Notes under the pieces: generated by a model
The model's database searches: none
What the model was told of the DNA's origin: nothing
Seen by the model: the letters and a program-made list of their open reading frames with translations, nothing else
Source of the DNA: Hyphomicrobiaceae bacterium
GTDB taxonomy: Bacteria; Pseudomonadota; Alphaproteobacteria; Rhizobiales; Hyphomicrobiaceae
NCBI GenBank assembly: GCA_021775735.1
Contig: JAJFHG010000037.1
Coordinates: forward strand, 1 to 64,000
DNA: 64,000 bases
Reading direction: 5' to 3'
Translations under genes and position numbers: made by a program
Shown here: positions 1 to 11,034 of the stretch, piece by piece
Position numbering within the stretch: position 1 is the first letter of the stretch
Layout of the letters: every line of letters begins with the position of its first letter

Positions 1-2
1 TT

Positions 3-674
3 GAGTTTGATATAGAGCAAGTTTTTGAGCTTGATATAGATCCAGAGTTTTTGCTGTGCCCGCAAAAAACACTCGCTAATACTTTGTCCGACAGACGCAA
101 AGAGAGGCTCGTGTTCAAACTTGCGACCACCTACCAAGAACTAACAGATGTTGCGTTGCGCAGTATAGCGGTCATGAGCGCGCTGAATTCATGTGAAGAT
201 GGATGCATCAACAAAGCAGATCTCATTCGATGTGCAAAATTTGGCTCGAATAAACTCGCCAGTATTCGGTATATGACCACAGAGCATGACTTCATTAGCG
301 AGAAGTATTTTACAAAAGAGAATTTTTTAAAGCTCATAAGGCATTCGGAGTCTGCAGCCTCGTGCCTAAAAGTACATTGCGCGTTCGAACGAGGACAAGA
401 TGAGCTTTCGGGCGACCAAGTTACCCGACTAAAGGTACGCTGGGCAGATCTGATAAGCGAAATCATAAATTGTATTCATCACATTCGGTCCATAGGTGTT
501 GCGCTGCATGGACCATCAGACCGACCGTTATCAAGCTCTATTGAGTCTTGGTTGAATGAGGTTCAATCTGGGGGCTCCTACTTGGACGATCCTTCTGGCC
601 CTCTCTGTGAACTCTCTGATCTTCCCCCCGAGAGCACGGCAAACCACCTCTTTGGCTCTTCCTTGATCGCCTGA
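3..674 (+). CDS. Hypothetical protein, 5' end cut by the window
   Basis: I do not recognise the family. The frame is open from base 3 with no stop, and no ATG with a good ribosome binding site is seen before it closes at the TGA ending at 674. An acidic stretch is readable ahead of the first possible TTG start at 51, so the true start probably lies to the left of the window. The visible protein (about 223 residues) is soluble-looking and partly helical, with several scattered cysteines and no signal peptide or membrane segment. Base composition is more AT-rich than the core genes of the window, which fits an accessory gene. Function unknown. Confidence 0.6.
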   Translation, partial: EFDIEQVFELDIDPEFLLCPQKTLANTLSDRRKERLVFKLATTYQELTDVALRSIAVMSALNSCEDGCINKADLIRCAKFGSNKLASIRYMTTEHDFISEKYFTKENFLKLIRHSESAASCLKVHCAFERGQDELSGDQVTRLKVRWADLISEIINCIHHIRSIGVALHGPSDRPLSSSIESWLNEVQSGGSYLDDPSGPLCELSDLPPESTANHLFGSSLIA

Positions 675-1112
675 AACGGAGCAAAGGATTGCTGTTGAGA
701 CGCCTCAACAAGCTTGCCACGAATTCCCAATGAACCTACAAACAAGCGCTAGTTATTTGGAAAGCCAAAGGAGTTGCGCAAAGCGCCTTCGCTTCTTGGC
801 CTGCCTTTGGAAAAGTCATGGCCCGCTGCTCGGCGAGGCATTCAGCGGGGATGGGCAAATGATGACGGAAGACAAGTGAATTAGGTTCACAGCGCAGGGC
901 GTCGATGGTGCGCGGGCGCAGGGAAAGTGCCAATAGGAATTCCGTTTTAAAATTCAAAAGTCGTGAATGTCCGCTTTGGGTCATGAGCGGACAACTAGGG
1001 CGATAAGCCAAGATGTCCGCTACGCGCGAATTGTGAACATCAGCACCAACACCGCTTATGGCTATAGGTTTAGTTCGGCGTCCATTCTGATTGTGACGAG
1101 AAGCAGTCTGTA
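675..1112. other. Intergenic stretch without a supported gene
   Basis: No convincing coding frame is seen. It holds one copy of the dispersed palindromic repeat (967-1020). The short frames reading through that repeat look fortuitous. Confidence 0.6.
967..1020 (-). repeat. Dispersed palindromic repeat, copy 1
   Basis: An arm TGTCCGCT, the core TTGGGTCATG and the matching arm AGCGGACA occupy 968-993. A second TGTCCGC follows at 1014-1020. Compared with the best copy (56135-56206) this one is in reverse orientation and its second module is eroded. Confidence 0.75.
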
Positions 1113-1646
1113 CTAAGCGTTGACTTTGGAAATTTTAGAAATAAAAATCTCAATATTTTGTCGGATAGACCCCTCATTGGCGAGGCGTAAACGCTCGACA
1201 CCCAAAAGGCTGTCACCAAACTTTGCAGTGTACGTTGCTGCAATCACTTCGTTAAAAACCACCGTCTTGTCAGAAACTCGGGTCACCTTGTATCGCACCT
1301 TGGAGCTGACACTCATATCTACACCCATGATGGGCTGATCAAGTGCAGCAATCTCAGCACTCACTGTATATTTAGACGGCCCGCCAGCATAAAGATGGTT
1401 TTGATGAAGAGAGCTTTTCAATGCGTACTGAAAATCTTCATTTGAGACTTTTGACATCCAAATCGGATTTGTGTCCTTTCCGCCGGAGATCTTTTCAATA
1501 ACCATTGACTGGTAGAAGGCAGAGCTGGGCGACACAGAAAGCGAAGGTTTTATCGACGCGGTCATGTTTTGCGAATTTGCGCCCGATGCACATCCTGTAA
1601 GAAGGCACAGTGATAAAGAAATAAAAATACACTGCAAAACTTTCAT
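1113..1646 (-). CDS. Putative lipoprotein of unknown function
   Basis: A 177-residue protein begins with a type II signal peptide: a short charged start, a hydrophobic stretch, and the lipobox LLTGC followed by A-S, so the mature protein is probably lipidated on that cysteine. No D follows the cysteine, so sorting to the outer membrane is possible. The rest is a single soluble domain of alternating strands and helices that I do not recognise. I chose the start at 1646 because GGAG lies 8 bases before its ATG. An upstream in-frame ATG at 1682 would put charged residues before the signal and has no ribosome binding site. It stands alone. Confidence 0.7.
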   Translation of the reverse strand: MKVLQCIFISLSLCLLTGCASGANSQNMTASIKPSLSVSPSSAFYQSMVIEKISGGKDTNPIWMSKVSNEDFQYALKSSLHQNHLYAGGPSKYTVSAEIAALDQPIMGVDMSVSSKVRYKVTRVSDKTVVFNEVIAATYTAKFGDSLLGVERLRLANEGSIRQNIEIFISKISKVNA

Positions 1647-1876
1647 ACCAACCGCTCCAATCAAATGAATTATTTTGTGCAATAAACTAGCCCAGACAAG
1701 TTACACTTACCGCAACCTGTTGCAACACCTAATGATCCCCAAAAAAATACGACCCGGGGACAACGTGGTGCAGTTTGCAATTAAAGACTTTTCGGGGCTT
1801 GCAGGTCAATTTTCAGCGTAACATCCAGCCGATCCAATCGACAAAACTTTCAAACAGTATCCATCTCCAGCCGCGC

Positions 1877-1911
1877 AAAAAAACCGGCGCCTTCATTGGA
1901 TGCGCCGGTTT
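1877..1911 (-). terminator. Intrinsic terminator after the DUF2852 gene
   Basis: A perfect 10-bp stem (AAACCGGCGC at 1881-1890 pairing with 1902-1911) closes an 11-base loop. Read on the minus strand it is followed by a run of seven T. It lies about 40 bases past the stop of the DUF2852 gene. Confidence 0.85.
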
Positions 1912-1949
1912 CAAACTTTTTCTGATGAGTGAGTGCGATGGTGCCGCAC

Positions 1950-2372
1950 TCAGGTACGCGGCACGAATGATGTGTCGCTCTCGTCTCCGGTCTCACCTGT
2001 TGCAGAGGCCGACGGACGATTAGCGCGCTCGGTCACAAACTGATCGAACTCCGCCTTGTCCTTGGCCTTGCGCAAATGATCAAGAAAACTTGCAAACTCG
2101 GTTTGCTCTTCTTCGAGGCGGCGCAGCGTTTCTTCGCGGTATTCATCAAACGCCGTATTCCCACTCGATCTCGACTGACGCGCGTCATGCCAACGATATG
2201 CGCGATGGCGTCTTCCCATACATCCCATGCGACCACTCCATATTAGAAATCCCAGGACAGCCAAACCGATCGGCCAAAACACGACAAAGCTGATGACCAT
2301 CAATGCGATCCAGCCACCCTTGCCATACTCGTCGACAACCTCGGCCCAACCCTTCAACGTCGCTGCGCTCAT
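1950..2372 (-). CDS. DUF2852 family membrane protein
   Basis: A 140-residue protein of the alphaproteobacterial DUF2852 family. Residues about 17-45 form one or two closely packed hydrophobic segments (GGWIALMVISFVVFWPIGLA). They are followed by a basic stretch, the typical NTAFDEYREETLRRLEEEQ helix and a charged, acidic tail. The family is found near cell-envelope genes but has no assigned biochemical role. The ATG at 2372 has AAGGGA upstream, and a strong terminator follows the gene. It is transcribed alone, probably from the spacer between it and the TetR gene. Confidence 0.88.
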   Translation of the reverse strand: MSAATLKGWAEVVDEYGKGGWIALMVISFVVFWPIGLAVLGFLIWSGRMGCMGRRHRAYRWHDARQSRSSGNTAFDEYREETLRRLEEEQTEFASFLDHLRKAKDKAEFDQFVTERANRPSASATGETGDESDTSFVPRT

Positions 2373-2493
2373 TACGCTTCCCTTTCGTGTGAATGTTAAT
2401 CACATTTACATAAATAGGTGCGATCTGGACAAAATCAAGATTGGCACTGTCGATTTCAGGATTTTTCAAAAATTACAAAGCGAAAACAGCCAC

Positions 2494-3132
2494 TTAGTCA
2501 TCATCGACTGGAATGATGCCAAGCCCTCGCAAATAAACGAGTACGCCGGATTCAAGCACGTCACTGCTGGTGACCGGAACGCGCCCACGCGCCAGGCTTT
2601 TGTCGGAAAACAGGGTCGCAGTTCCGTGCGTCAACGCCCATATATGCACGCTCATCAAATCGACCGGCGGTCGCTGTTTTGCGGGCACGCGCTCAAGCAA
2701 TGCCGCTGCACATGTGCGCAGAACATCGAACGAACGCCCGCTTGCTGTCCGCAACCCGGGCGTCCCTTCAAGCGACACGCCTGATTCAAACATAATCTTG
2801 TAGGCCGCGCGCTCATCGCGGGCGAAGTCGAGATACGCTTGGCCGACGCGCGTGAACGCGGTTATGGCGTCAGGGCGCCCGTTCTCCCAAGCGCGCTCCA
2901 AGGCTTCACCAAACTTTTCAAACCCCGAAACTGCAAGTGCGCCCAGCAGTTCGTTGCGGTCCTTGAAATGTCGGTAGGGTGCTGCGGGACTAACGCCGGC
3001 AAGCCGTGCCGCTTCGGCAAGCGTAAACCCATCTGCACCCTTTTCCTCGATGAGGCGGCGCGCCGCATGGAGAAGCGCTTCCTTCAAGTTGCCGTGGTGA
3101 TAGCTGGTGCGCGTATCTCTTCTCTTGCTCAT
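2494..3132 (-). CDS. TetR/AcrR family regulator with WHG-type C-terminal domain
   Basis: A 212-residue one-component repressor. Residues about 10-60 are a TetR helix-turn-helix: the YHHGNLKEALL lead-in, then FTLAEAARLAGVSPAAPYRHFKDRNELL, where the recognition helix ends in YRHF. The rest is a ligand-binding domain with the HIWALTHGTATLF segment typical of the WHG subgroup. The ligand cannot be told from sequence. It is flanked upstream by a repeat-bearing spacer and downstream by DUF2852 on the same strand, about 120 bases away. Target genes are unknown. I saw no clear operator palindrome in its own upstream region. Confidence 0.9.
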   Translation of the reverse strand: MSKRRDTRTSYHHGNLKEALLHAARRLIEEKGADGFTLAEAARLAGVSPAAPYRHFKDRNELLGALAVSGFEKFGEALERAWENGRPDAITAFTRVGQAYLDFARDERAAYKIMFESGVSLEGTPGLRTASGRSFDVLRTCAAALLERVPAKQRPPVDLMSVHIWALTHGTATLFSDKSLARGRVPVTSSDVLESGVLVYLRGLGIIPVDDD

Positions 3133-3289
3133 CCCGCGCTTTTAGGCCATTTGCGCGCGCAACGCCACGGGCGACTTTAACCGGCAATAGATGTCGGCAA
3201 CAAAACTTTTGGAAATATTGTAGGAGATACCCGCCCATATTCAAACTCGGTTACCGGTCAAGAAGGCCGCGGCTACGATGGCCTACTCA

Positions 3290-3408
3290 AGTCCGCTTTG
3301 GGTCAGGAGGAGACATTGACTGCTTACCAGCACCACGACTGCTATAACGCCAACAGCAGACGTTGGTGTTTTGAGGCGTGCATGTCCGCTAAGCGCCAAG
3401 AGCGGACG
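3290..3408 (-). repeat. Dispersed palindromic repeat, copy 2
   Basis: Degenerate reverse-orientation copy. GTCCGCTTTGGGTCA at 3291-3305 is the first module with a damaged right arm. TGTCCGCT...AGCGGAC at 3383-3407 is the well-preserved second module. The modules are about 80 bases apart, further than in the other copies. Confidence 0.65.
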
Positions 3409-3425
3409 TTCGCGTCAAATGCGCA

Positions 3426-5456
3426 TCAGCTAGGGCACCGAAGGTAAACAATTTTATTCGAGATGATGACACCGCCCTGAGATATTGTGAACTTCCGGCT
3501 GATGCGATCTAATGGCATTTCTTCGCCAAAACACTCATTGCCCTCGGCTGTTAACGTTGGTCCATCGAGGGTCATTTTGACCTTACAAGCGTTCCCGTAA
3601 CCTAGTTGCAGTAGTCCATCGCTTAAGCGAAACCATTCACCTTCACTTTCATCAAAGCTCCGGCAGGTATACTGAGCTGCATCGACCCAGGTTCCAAAAA
3701 ATTCATTAACTGTTTTCGAGGGCGGTCGTAGAATCTCGGACTGGTTTGGCCCTTCTAAAGCTTTGGCGTTTGTTTCACTGACCGGTTTATCACGCGAGTC
3801 TGAATTATCTCCGATGTTGGGGACTGTCACGCATTGATAGGTACGATTGCAGCGCCGGTATGCCCCTTCTAAGGTGAAATAGCTTGGGTCAAAGTCCTCT
3901 TTAAAAAATGAAATGTTGTTTTGATCTTTTACAGATATGCGAAGGCGCAACGGGACGGGATCGTAATCTTTAATTCGACATGACGCAGCGATTTGGACAA
4001 TATCTGATTTTCTACCCAAGTCACGTGCGCTGCACGAGACCGGTTGGTAAAGCATCTCAAGACCGTTGGAACAAATTCCTATCACTCCAAAATGCTTACC
4101 TACACTTGGAGACGGAGGTTTGTCCGAAAGGATTGCTTCGCAGCCCGCCTTAGATGGGGCCCAAAGCCCACTGAGTTCTTTTAATGTACTCGGAGAATCT
4201 ACTGCAAGCTGCAGTCTTTTCTGCGTTTTTGTATCATCTGATGGTCCGCCTCGATTAACAGCCTCTGCAGATTTAGTGGACTTCTTCTCAGGCGCGCCGG
4301 AGGCTGATTGCTCATTGTTGCCTATCATCCCCTGCACGTATGTGAGGGAGGCTGGAATAAACATCACTAACAACGCCGAACCACCAACCAACGCCATCGC
4401 TAAACCAGCCTTAAAAGCCAGCGTTTTTGGCATCAATAATCCGTACCATTTCGCGTACCATTTCTCTGCTGAGGCGCTGGAAGGCGTATCACTGAAGTCA
4501 TCACTGATTGGTTTCCAAATCTTGGTCGTGGCAAGCGACTGTGTCGAAGCCTCAGAAATTGTGGTCGGCGGTAATGTCAGAAAGAGTTGTTTGCGCCAGT
4601 CACTGATCGACTGCGGGCGTTGTTTCGGCATGACTGCAAGAGCGTTGTCAATCGCATCAAGAAACTCACTCCGATAACCCTCACTCATTGAGGGAAGTGA
4701 TTTTGGCGAGGCGTATGTGTCTTCAAGCGTTCGCCGGGTCGATTCTGGAGGTGCTTGACCAGCTAATGCCTTGTAGATGGTGGCTGCAAGTCCATAAATG
4801 TCTGACCAGGGGCCCTGTTGCGTAGTGTCGGTCGTATAGGCTTCGTGCGGTGAATAACCTTTTGAGACGATTGCCGCTGTGGTGCCTGCCTGGTCAGCGG
4901 CAGCGTGTCGAGCCGATCCAAAATCGAGAAGCACAGGACTGCTGTCTTCGGCGCGAATATATATATTTGCAGGTTTGATATCCCGGTGCAGAATGCCGGC
5001 AGAGTGCACCACTTCCAGGGCATCTAAAAGCGGCGGTAGAAACTGATCACACTCATCCTGCGTCAGGGGATGCCCACGGGCGGACAGCCAGGACTCCATA
5101 TTAGAACCAGTAACAAACTCCATTACGATGTAGGCGGTATCATTTGCCTCAAAAACACGGTGCACACGTACAACGCTTGGGTGGCGAAATTTGGCGAGCG
5201 TTTGGGCTTCACGAATGAACCGGCGCAGACCCCACTTGAATTGTTTTTCTTGCGATTCAGTCTTGGCTTCGACGCGCAAGTTATCTGCCCGCACAGCCAA
5301 CTCAGATGGAAAGTACTCTTTGATCGCAACTTCCCGCCCAAGACTTTTCTCAAGCGCTCGATAGGTATTCGCAAATCCGCCGCTTCCGAGATGGGCAAGA
5401 ATTTGGAATTCATCAATCAGTTCGGTGTCGGAGGGGAGTAATTGCTGATACGCCAT
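3426..5456 (-). CDS. Membrane-anchored Hanks-type Ser/Thr protein kinase
   Basis: A 676-residue protein. Residues 17-290 form a complete eukaryotic-like kinase domain: glycine loop GSGGFA (24-29), ATP-anchoring lysine in AIKEYF (K46), catalytic loop HRDIKPAN (157-164) and DFG (178-180), so it should be active. A single membrane helix (about 349-371) follows a Ser/Thr-rich juxtamembrane linker. The remaining 300 residues would be periplasmic, contain six or more cysteines and are not recognised; they may sense envelope signals. I chose the ATG at 5456 because it places LLPSDTEL just before the kinase fold, as in related kinases. A TTG at 5489 is the alternative. No partner phosphatase is adjacent. 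Confidence 0.92.
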   Translation of the reverse strand: MAYQQLLPSDTELIDEFQILAHLGSGGFANTYRALEKSLGREVAIKEYFPSELAVRADNLRVEAKTESQEKQFKWGLRRFIREAQTLAKFRHPSVVRVHRVFEANDTAYIVMEFVTGSNMESWLSARGHPLTQDECDQFLPPLLDALEVVHSAGILHRDIKPANIYIRAEDSSPVLLDFGSARHAAADQAGTTAAIVSKGYSPHEAYTTDTTQQGPWSDIYGLAATIYKALAGQAPPESTRRTLEDTYASPKSLPSMSEGYRSEFLDAIDNALAVMPKQRPQSISDWRKQLFLTLPPTTISEASTQSLATTKIWKPISDDFSDTPSSASAEKWYAKWYGLLMPKTLAFKAGLAMALVGGSALLVMFIPASLTYVQGMIGNNEQSASGAPEKKSTKSAEAVNRGGPSDDTKTQKRLQLAVDSPSTLKELSGLWAPSKAGCEAILSDKPPSPSVGKHFGVIGICSNGLEMLYQPVSCSARDLGRKSDIVQIAASCRIKDYDPVPLRLRISVKDQNNISFFKEDFDPSYFTLEGAYRRCNRTYQCVTVPNIGDNSDSRDKPVSETNAKALEGPNQSEILRPPSKTVNEFFGTWVDAAQYTCRSFDESEGEWFRLSDGLLQLGYGNACKVKMTLDGPTLTAEGNECFGEEMPLDRISRKFTISQGGVIISNKIVYLRCPS

Positions 5457-5584
5457 GCTAATTTCCGAACCTTCAGTTATGACAATCAAGTGCCCCCATT
5501 ATTAGCCATTCTATAGATTACAACAGTGCTATTCTAGAATGCCGTTAATAGCTCCTATAGTCGTTGAGACGGGGGGGGCACAAA

Positions 5585-5645
5585 AGGTCCGCAGTGGGTC
5601 ATGAGGAGACGCCCACACCAGCACAGCGCCACGTCCGCTTACCCA
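5585..5645 (-). repeat. Dispersed palindromic repeat, copy 3 (eroded)
   Basis: GTCCGCAGTGGGTCATGAG at 5587-5605, then ACGTCCGCTTACC near 5631-5643, keeps the order and spacing of the two modules but has lost most of the right arms. Confidence 0.55.
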
Positions 5646-5667
5646 CCAATACCAGACCTCCACAATC

Positions 5668-6066
5668 TCAGCCTTGCCGGATGCGCCCCCACAAATGGCG
5701 CAGCGCAAGAAGCGGGAGGACGATCAGAACAACAAATAGAAGTGGGATGGTTTGCACGACACTTTCACCCCCACCATTGAACGTGGCATTGATCATGTCG
5801 GCAGCATCCGTGACCATTCGGACGATGATGAAAATAAAAATGGCAATATGGCTGCGCAGCAGTACGGCCAGCACAATACCGAGCGCGGTTGTCAGATTGC
5901 GCGTAATATATAGCATAATCTCGTAAGTAACGCTTTGAGCACCTTGAATGTATGTCGCCGGATCCAGCCATGTGGCCACGCCAAAGATTGTTGGCACGGC
6001 TGCTTCCATGACCACGATAATCCAGACCCACCAAGGTAGAAACCCTGCAAAACTTTTGTTGCTCAT
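5668..6066 (-). CDS. Small multi-pass membrane protein, unknown function
   Basis: A 132-residue hydrophobic protein with about four membrane segments: WWVWIIVVMEAAVPTIFG, the ITRNLTTALGIVLAVLL region, IAIFIFIIVRMV and IPLLFVVLIVLPLLAL. It ends in a short basic tail. The conserved look of FLPWWVW and RMVTDAADM suggests a real family, but I cannot name it. I chose the ATG at 6066 because GAGG precedes it by about 6 bases. A longer frame to 6153 would add a non-hydrophobic N-terminus without a ribosome binding site. Confidence 0.7.
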   Translation of the reverse strand: MSNKSFAGFLPWWVWIIVVMEAAVPTIFGVATWLDPATYIQGAQSVTYEIMLYITRNLTTALGIVLAVLLRSHIAIFIFIIVRMVTDAADMINATFNGGGESVVQTIPLLFVVLIVLPLLALRHLWGRIRQG

Positions 6067-6184
6067 ACGCGCCTCAAATGGAACGAAACTGATCTGCTCG
6101 ATCGGGACTTTAGTACCTGGCTGAAAGTAGGTACAGGGGCAACTCCAGGACATCCATAACGTCGGGTTGGATGAGGATTGGCTG

Positions 6185-6215
6185 AGATCCGCTCCGGGTC
6201 ACAAGCAGAACAACA
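6185..6215 (-). repeat. Eroded module of the dispersed repeat
   Basis: GATCCGCTCCGGGTCACAAGC at 6186-6206 resembles the TTTGGGTCATGAGC core with several substitutions. Assignment is tentative. Confidence 0.4.
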
Positions 6216-6229
6216 GCCGAGATCTAAAC

Positions 6230-6260
6230 GACGTCAGCTCATGCGTCTTGAGCTGACGTT
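6230..6260 (-). terminator. Strong hairpin behind the methyltransferase gene, possible terminator
   Basis: An 11-bp perfect inverted repeat (ACGTCAGCTCA at 6231-6241 with 6249-6259) closes a 7-base loop. It lies 28 bases past the stop of the minus-strand gene ending at 6287. The following T-tract is weak (CGTTTAG), so termination is likely but not certain. Confidence 0.55.
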
Positions 6261-6286
6261 GGATGAAAATCGCACACTACCCCTCA

Positions 6287-7018
6287 TCACCCTTTCCATG
6301 GCCACGGGATCAACATCGAGACCTGACGTCGATAGTCCCGGTATTTGTCTCCAAAAACGGAAATCAAATCGCGTTCTTCAAGCGTCGCACCAATTAAAAT
6401 GTAACCCGTCGTGGCGATAGAAAATAGGAGATGCCCAAGCGTCATCACAGGTGCCGCCCAAAACACCAATAGCATGCCGAAGTAAATCGGGTGGCGAACA
6501 AACTTGTAGAACAACGGAGTTTTAAACTCAGGCGCCGGCACCGGTTGACCCGTCCAGTTTGTCAAAACTTGTTTTAGCCCGAAAAGATCTGTGTGGCTGA
6601 TGAGGAATGTACTGAAAACGACAAGTGCCCAGCCTGCAAAATAGAGTGTCCACAGGGCCAACACGAGGATTTCGTTTTCAATTCTCCACACCTCTGTCGT
6701 CATCGGTCTCCATTGCCAAAACAGCAACCACAAAATAAGGCCACTCAACAGCACATACACACTGCGTTCGGCTGGCGCCGAAATAAATCGTGTCAGAAAG
6801 GACTTGAATGCCGGGCGCGCCATAACACTGTGTTGTACAGCAAAGATAGTGAGCAGCACGACATTGATGATGACGGCCTCAGAAAGCGGCGAGACAGGGC
6901 CTGAATCTATTGTTTTAGGAACAAAGATATTGCCAATAAAGCCAATAGCGTAAACCAAACTGGCCATAGCAACGGCGTAGGCAACTAAACCGAAGACAAG
7001 AATGGCAAACCGTTTCAT
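6287..7018 (-). CDS. mddA: MddA-like methanethiol S-methyltransferase (NnrU/isoprenylcysteine methyltransferase superfamily)
   Basis: A 243-residue integral membrane protein with six or so hydrophobic segments. Its C-terminal signature is FYKFVRHPIYFGMLLVFW, then GYILIGATLEERDL and FGDKYRDYRRQV. This RHP...EERDL arrangement is the S-adenosylmethionine pocket of the isoprenylcysteine methyltransferase superfamily, and the full-length pattern is closest to MddA. MddA methylates methanethiol to dimethyl sulfide. NnrU-like relatives of other function share the fold, so the substrate is an inference. The ATG at 7018 follows AAAAGGGGTG. It is a single gene with a strong hairpin behind it. Confidence 0.75.
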   Translation of the reverse strand: MKRFAILVFGLVAYAVAMASLVYAIGFIGNIFVPKTIDSGPVSPLSEAVIINVVLLTIFAVQHSVMARPAFKSFLTRFISAPAERSVYVLLSGLILWLLFWQWRPMTTEVWRIENEILVLALWTLYFAGWALVVFSTFLISHTDLFGLKQVLTNWTGQPVPAPEFKTPLFYKFVRHPIYFGMLLVFWAAPVMTLGHLLFSIATTGYILIGATLEERDLISVFGDKYRDYRRQVSMLIPWPWKG

Positions 7019-7299
7019 TGGACACCCCTTTTCAATTTAGTGAGGCACGTACACGGGACCAGGTTTTGTCCCATCACGCCAATCTAAAAGATTAGGCCGA
7101 ACAAGACAAACCCGCATGCCCCACATAGGTATATGCGGGCAGTGAGAGCCATGGTATCGCCTGTGTTCCGTCTACGGCCACACTCACGCAAAATTCAACA
7201 GAACTTTTTGAAACGGCCTCGGCCTCGAAGCCGTATTCATATAGTATTGAGGTATCCGCTGCCAGCGCGCGCAGACGTAAAAGATCGGAACCAACAAAC

Positions 7300-8169
7300 A
7301 TGTCAGCGCTGAATAAATTTTTAGATTGGACGGGCCGCCGGATTGCCAATCGCGTGACGGCGAAACCCGATCCGCGCGACCTTCCTCACCACACTGACAT
7401 CGCCTTGATGCAACGCGTATTACGCCCCGGTGACGTCGTTCTGATTGATGGTCGCGATAAAGTTTCCGCCGCCATTCGGTATCTCACTCAATCAAGCTGG
7501 TCGCACGCCGCACTCTTTGTTGGCGATGCATTGGGAACCACAACGGACGACGGCGAACCAATTACTCTGATCGAGGTGAATGTCGGCGAGGGCTGTGTCG
7601 CGGTTCCACTTTCAAAATATGAATGTTCGCCGACACGCGTTTGCCGGCCTGTCAATTTAACCGACGAAGATCGACAACACATGATCCACTTCATGTGTTC
7701 CAAGATCGGACTGAGCTACGACACTCGCAATGTGTTTGACCTTGCGCGCTACCTGGTTCCGCAACCGCCCATCCCACGGCGTTGGCGCCGACGCATGCTG
7801 GCACTTGGGTCTGGCAGCCCAACCCGCGCGATTTGCTCGACATTGATTGCGCAAGCGTTTCATTCGATCCACTATCCCATTCTGCCACGCGTTGAAAAAT
7901 TGAAACGTGGCGAGCACGGTGCCAACGGGTACACCTCCGCAGACGTGCATCACATTCGTCATCACAGCTTGTTCACGCCACGCGACTTTGATGTGTCGCC
8001 GTACTTTGACGTCGTCAAACCAACTGTTGCGGAAGGCTTCAATTACAAAGGACTTCGTTGGGCGGAAGCGCCGAAGGAACCCCCTCATGGCGCGCAACTC
8101 GAGCCCGACCCTAAGAGGGTCACGGACTCGGGCAGCGAAACGACCACAACACCGCTCAAAACGGCATAG
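7300..8169 (+). CDS. YiiX-like NlpC/P60-superfamily cysteine peptidase
   Basis: A 289-residue protein with the permuted papain-like fold of the YiiX/YebB group. The catalytic histidine is in SWSHAALFVG (H69) and the cysteine in AICSTLIAQAF (C179), in the order expected for permuted members. Residues 40-60 (LRPGDVVLIDG) form the usual entry strand. There is no signal peptide, so it is probably cytoplasmic. Members are predicted amidases or hydrolases of lipid or cell-wall substrates, and the substrate here is unknown. The C-terminal 40 residues are proline- and threonine-rich and look disordered. It converges on the aminotransferase gene. Confidence 0.82.
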   Translation: MSALNKFLDWTGRRIANRVTAKPDPRDLPHHTDIALMQRVLRPGDVVLIDGRDKVSAAIRYLTQSSWSHAALFVGDALGTTTDDGEPITLIEVNVGEGCVAVPLSKYECSPTRVCRPVNLTDEDRQHMIHFMCSKIGLSYDTRNVFDLARYLVPQPPIPRRWRRRMLALGSGSPTRAICSTLIAQAFHSIHYPILPRVEKLKRGEHGANGYTSADVHHIRHHSLFTPRDFDVSPYFDVVKPTVAEGFNYKGLRWAEAPKEPPHGAQLEPDPKRVTDSGSETTTTPLKTA

Positions 8170-8223
8170 CTTGCGGTTCGGTGCACTTGAACCGGAAGCG
8201 CACCAACAGCGTTTCTATAGGCG

Positions 8224-10123
<1,900 letters not shown>

Positions 10124-10213
10124 AGAAAAAAGTCTTGATATCACCCTCGCAAAACACCCAAATCATACCTATATGATAGGGTTATGCACTACGCTTAAGG
10201 CAATGAGGATCCC

Positions 10214-10759
10214 ATGAAACTGTTTCAGGCGCTCTTTTCGGCTCACCGCAGTCTTTCCCTTGCGGGACTGTTGTTCGGTACGGGTCTGCTGGCTGTCTCA
10301 TGGGCCAATCCAGCCATATGGCTACAATCTGGTTTTGAAACCGCCCTCAATACGAGCCCGACGCCCATAGCGGTCGCAGCCGCACGCAAACCGTGGACCC
10401 CACCAATTGCAGGTAGTGAATCCTATTGGCTGGGCTCATCAAGTGTAACTGCGAATAAAACCATGATGCAGCCCGCGACTTGGCAAGCCCCCGTTGCAAA
10501 GGGTGATCGTTTCACCATTTCATCTGGCAACACCACAATTGGAACTGTCGACCGCGAATTTGAAGTGGTCACCATTGAGCCGTTGCTCACCGCAGTCGGC
10601 CTCAGCGAAGCCGACAAAAGTTCAACCGAGCACGACCAATTCCTGGTGATTTGCCGCTCCACCGACAAGCACCATCCCGAAGTTGTAAAATTCCTGCTCG
10701 ATAGTACGTCGGGTCTGCCGTGGGCGACAGCTCCAGCACGCACCGCTCAAGCGCTTTAA
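10214..10759 (+). CDS. Secreted or membrane-anchored hypothetical protein
   Basis: A 181-residue protein with an N-terminal hydrophobic segment (SLAGLLFGTGLLAVSWA) acting as a signal peptide or anchor. A predicted extracytoplasmic domain of beta character follows, with the stretch KGDRFTISSGNTTIGTVDRE, and then an alanine-rich C-terminus. I do not recognise the family, although short secreted proteins with a G-D-R-F/T-I strand pattern are common in Hyphomicrobiales. GAGGA precedes the ATG. It may be co-transcribed with the small membrane gene upstream. Confidence 0.68.
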   Translation: MKLFQALFSAHRSLSLAGLLFGTGLLAVSWANPAIWLQSGFETALNTSPTPIAVAAARKPWTPPIAGSESYWLGSSSVTANKTMMQPATWQAPVAKGDRFTISSGNTTIGTVDREFEVVTIEPLLTAVGLSEADKSSTEHDQFLVICRSTDKHHPEVVKFLLDSTSGLPWATAPARTAQAL

Positions 10760-11034
10760 CGAAACCAACCGCATCAACCAACGGTTCCCGTGCGCATTGG
10801 CGCGCGTCGTCGCATGGTAGCGCTCACGCTGTTCCACCTGCCCTTGCACGCCCTGCCGGTTGTTAGTGGCCTCTGCCGAAGAGATCTCGGGAAGCCACAG
10901 TGACCGCCGACTTTTCGCCCTCCGTGCAGCTTCTTCTTGCCCTTGCAACAGTGATGCGCTACCGCCATTAGTACGCTCACCACAGAGCGGCTCTAAGCAA
11001 CTGGTTGGCACATATTACTGCACGGAGACGAAGC

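Noticed and set aside
736-1011. Minus-strand frame of about 90 codons
   Set aside because: It reads through the dispersed repeat, has no ribosome binding site and no protein-like pattern. It is the familiar spurious frame produced by this repeat.
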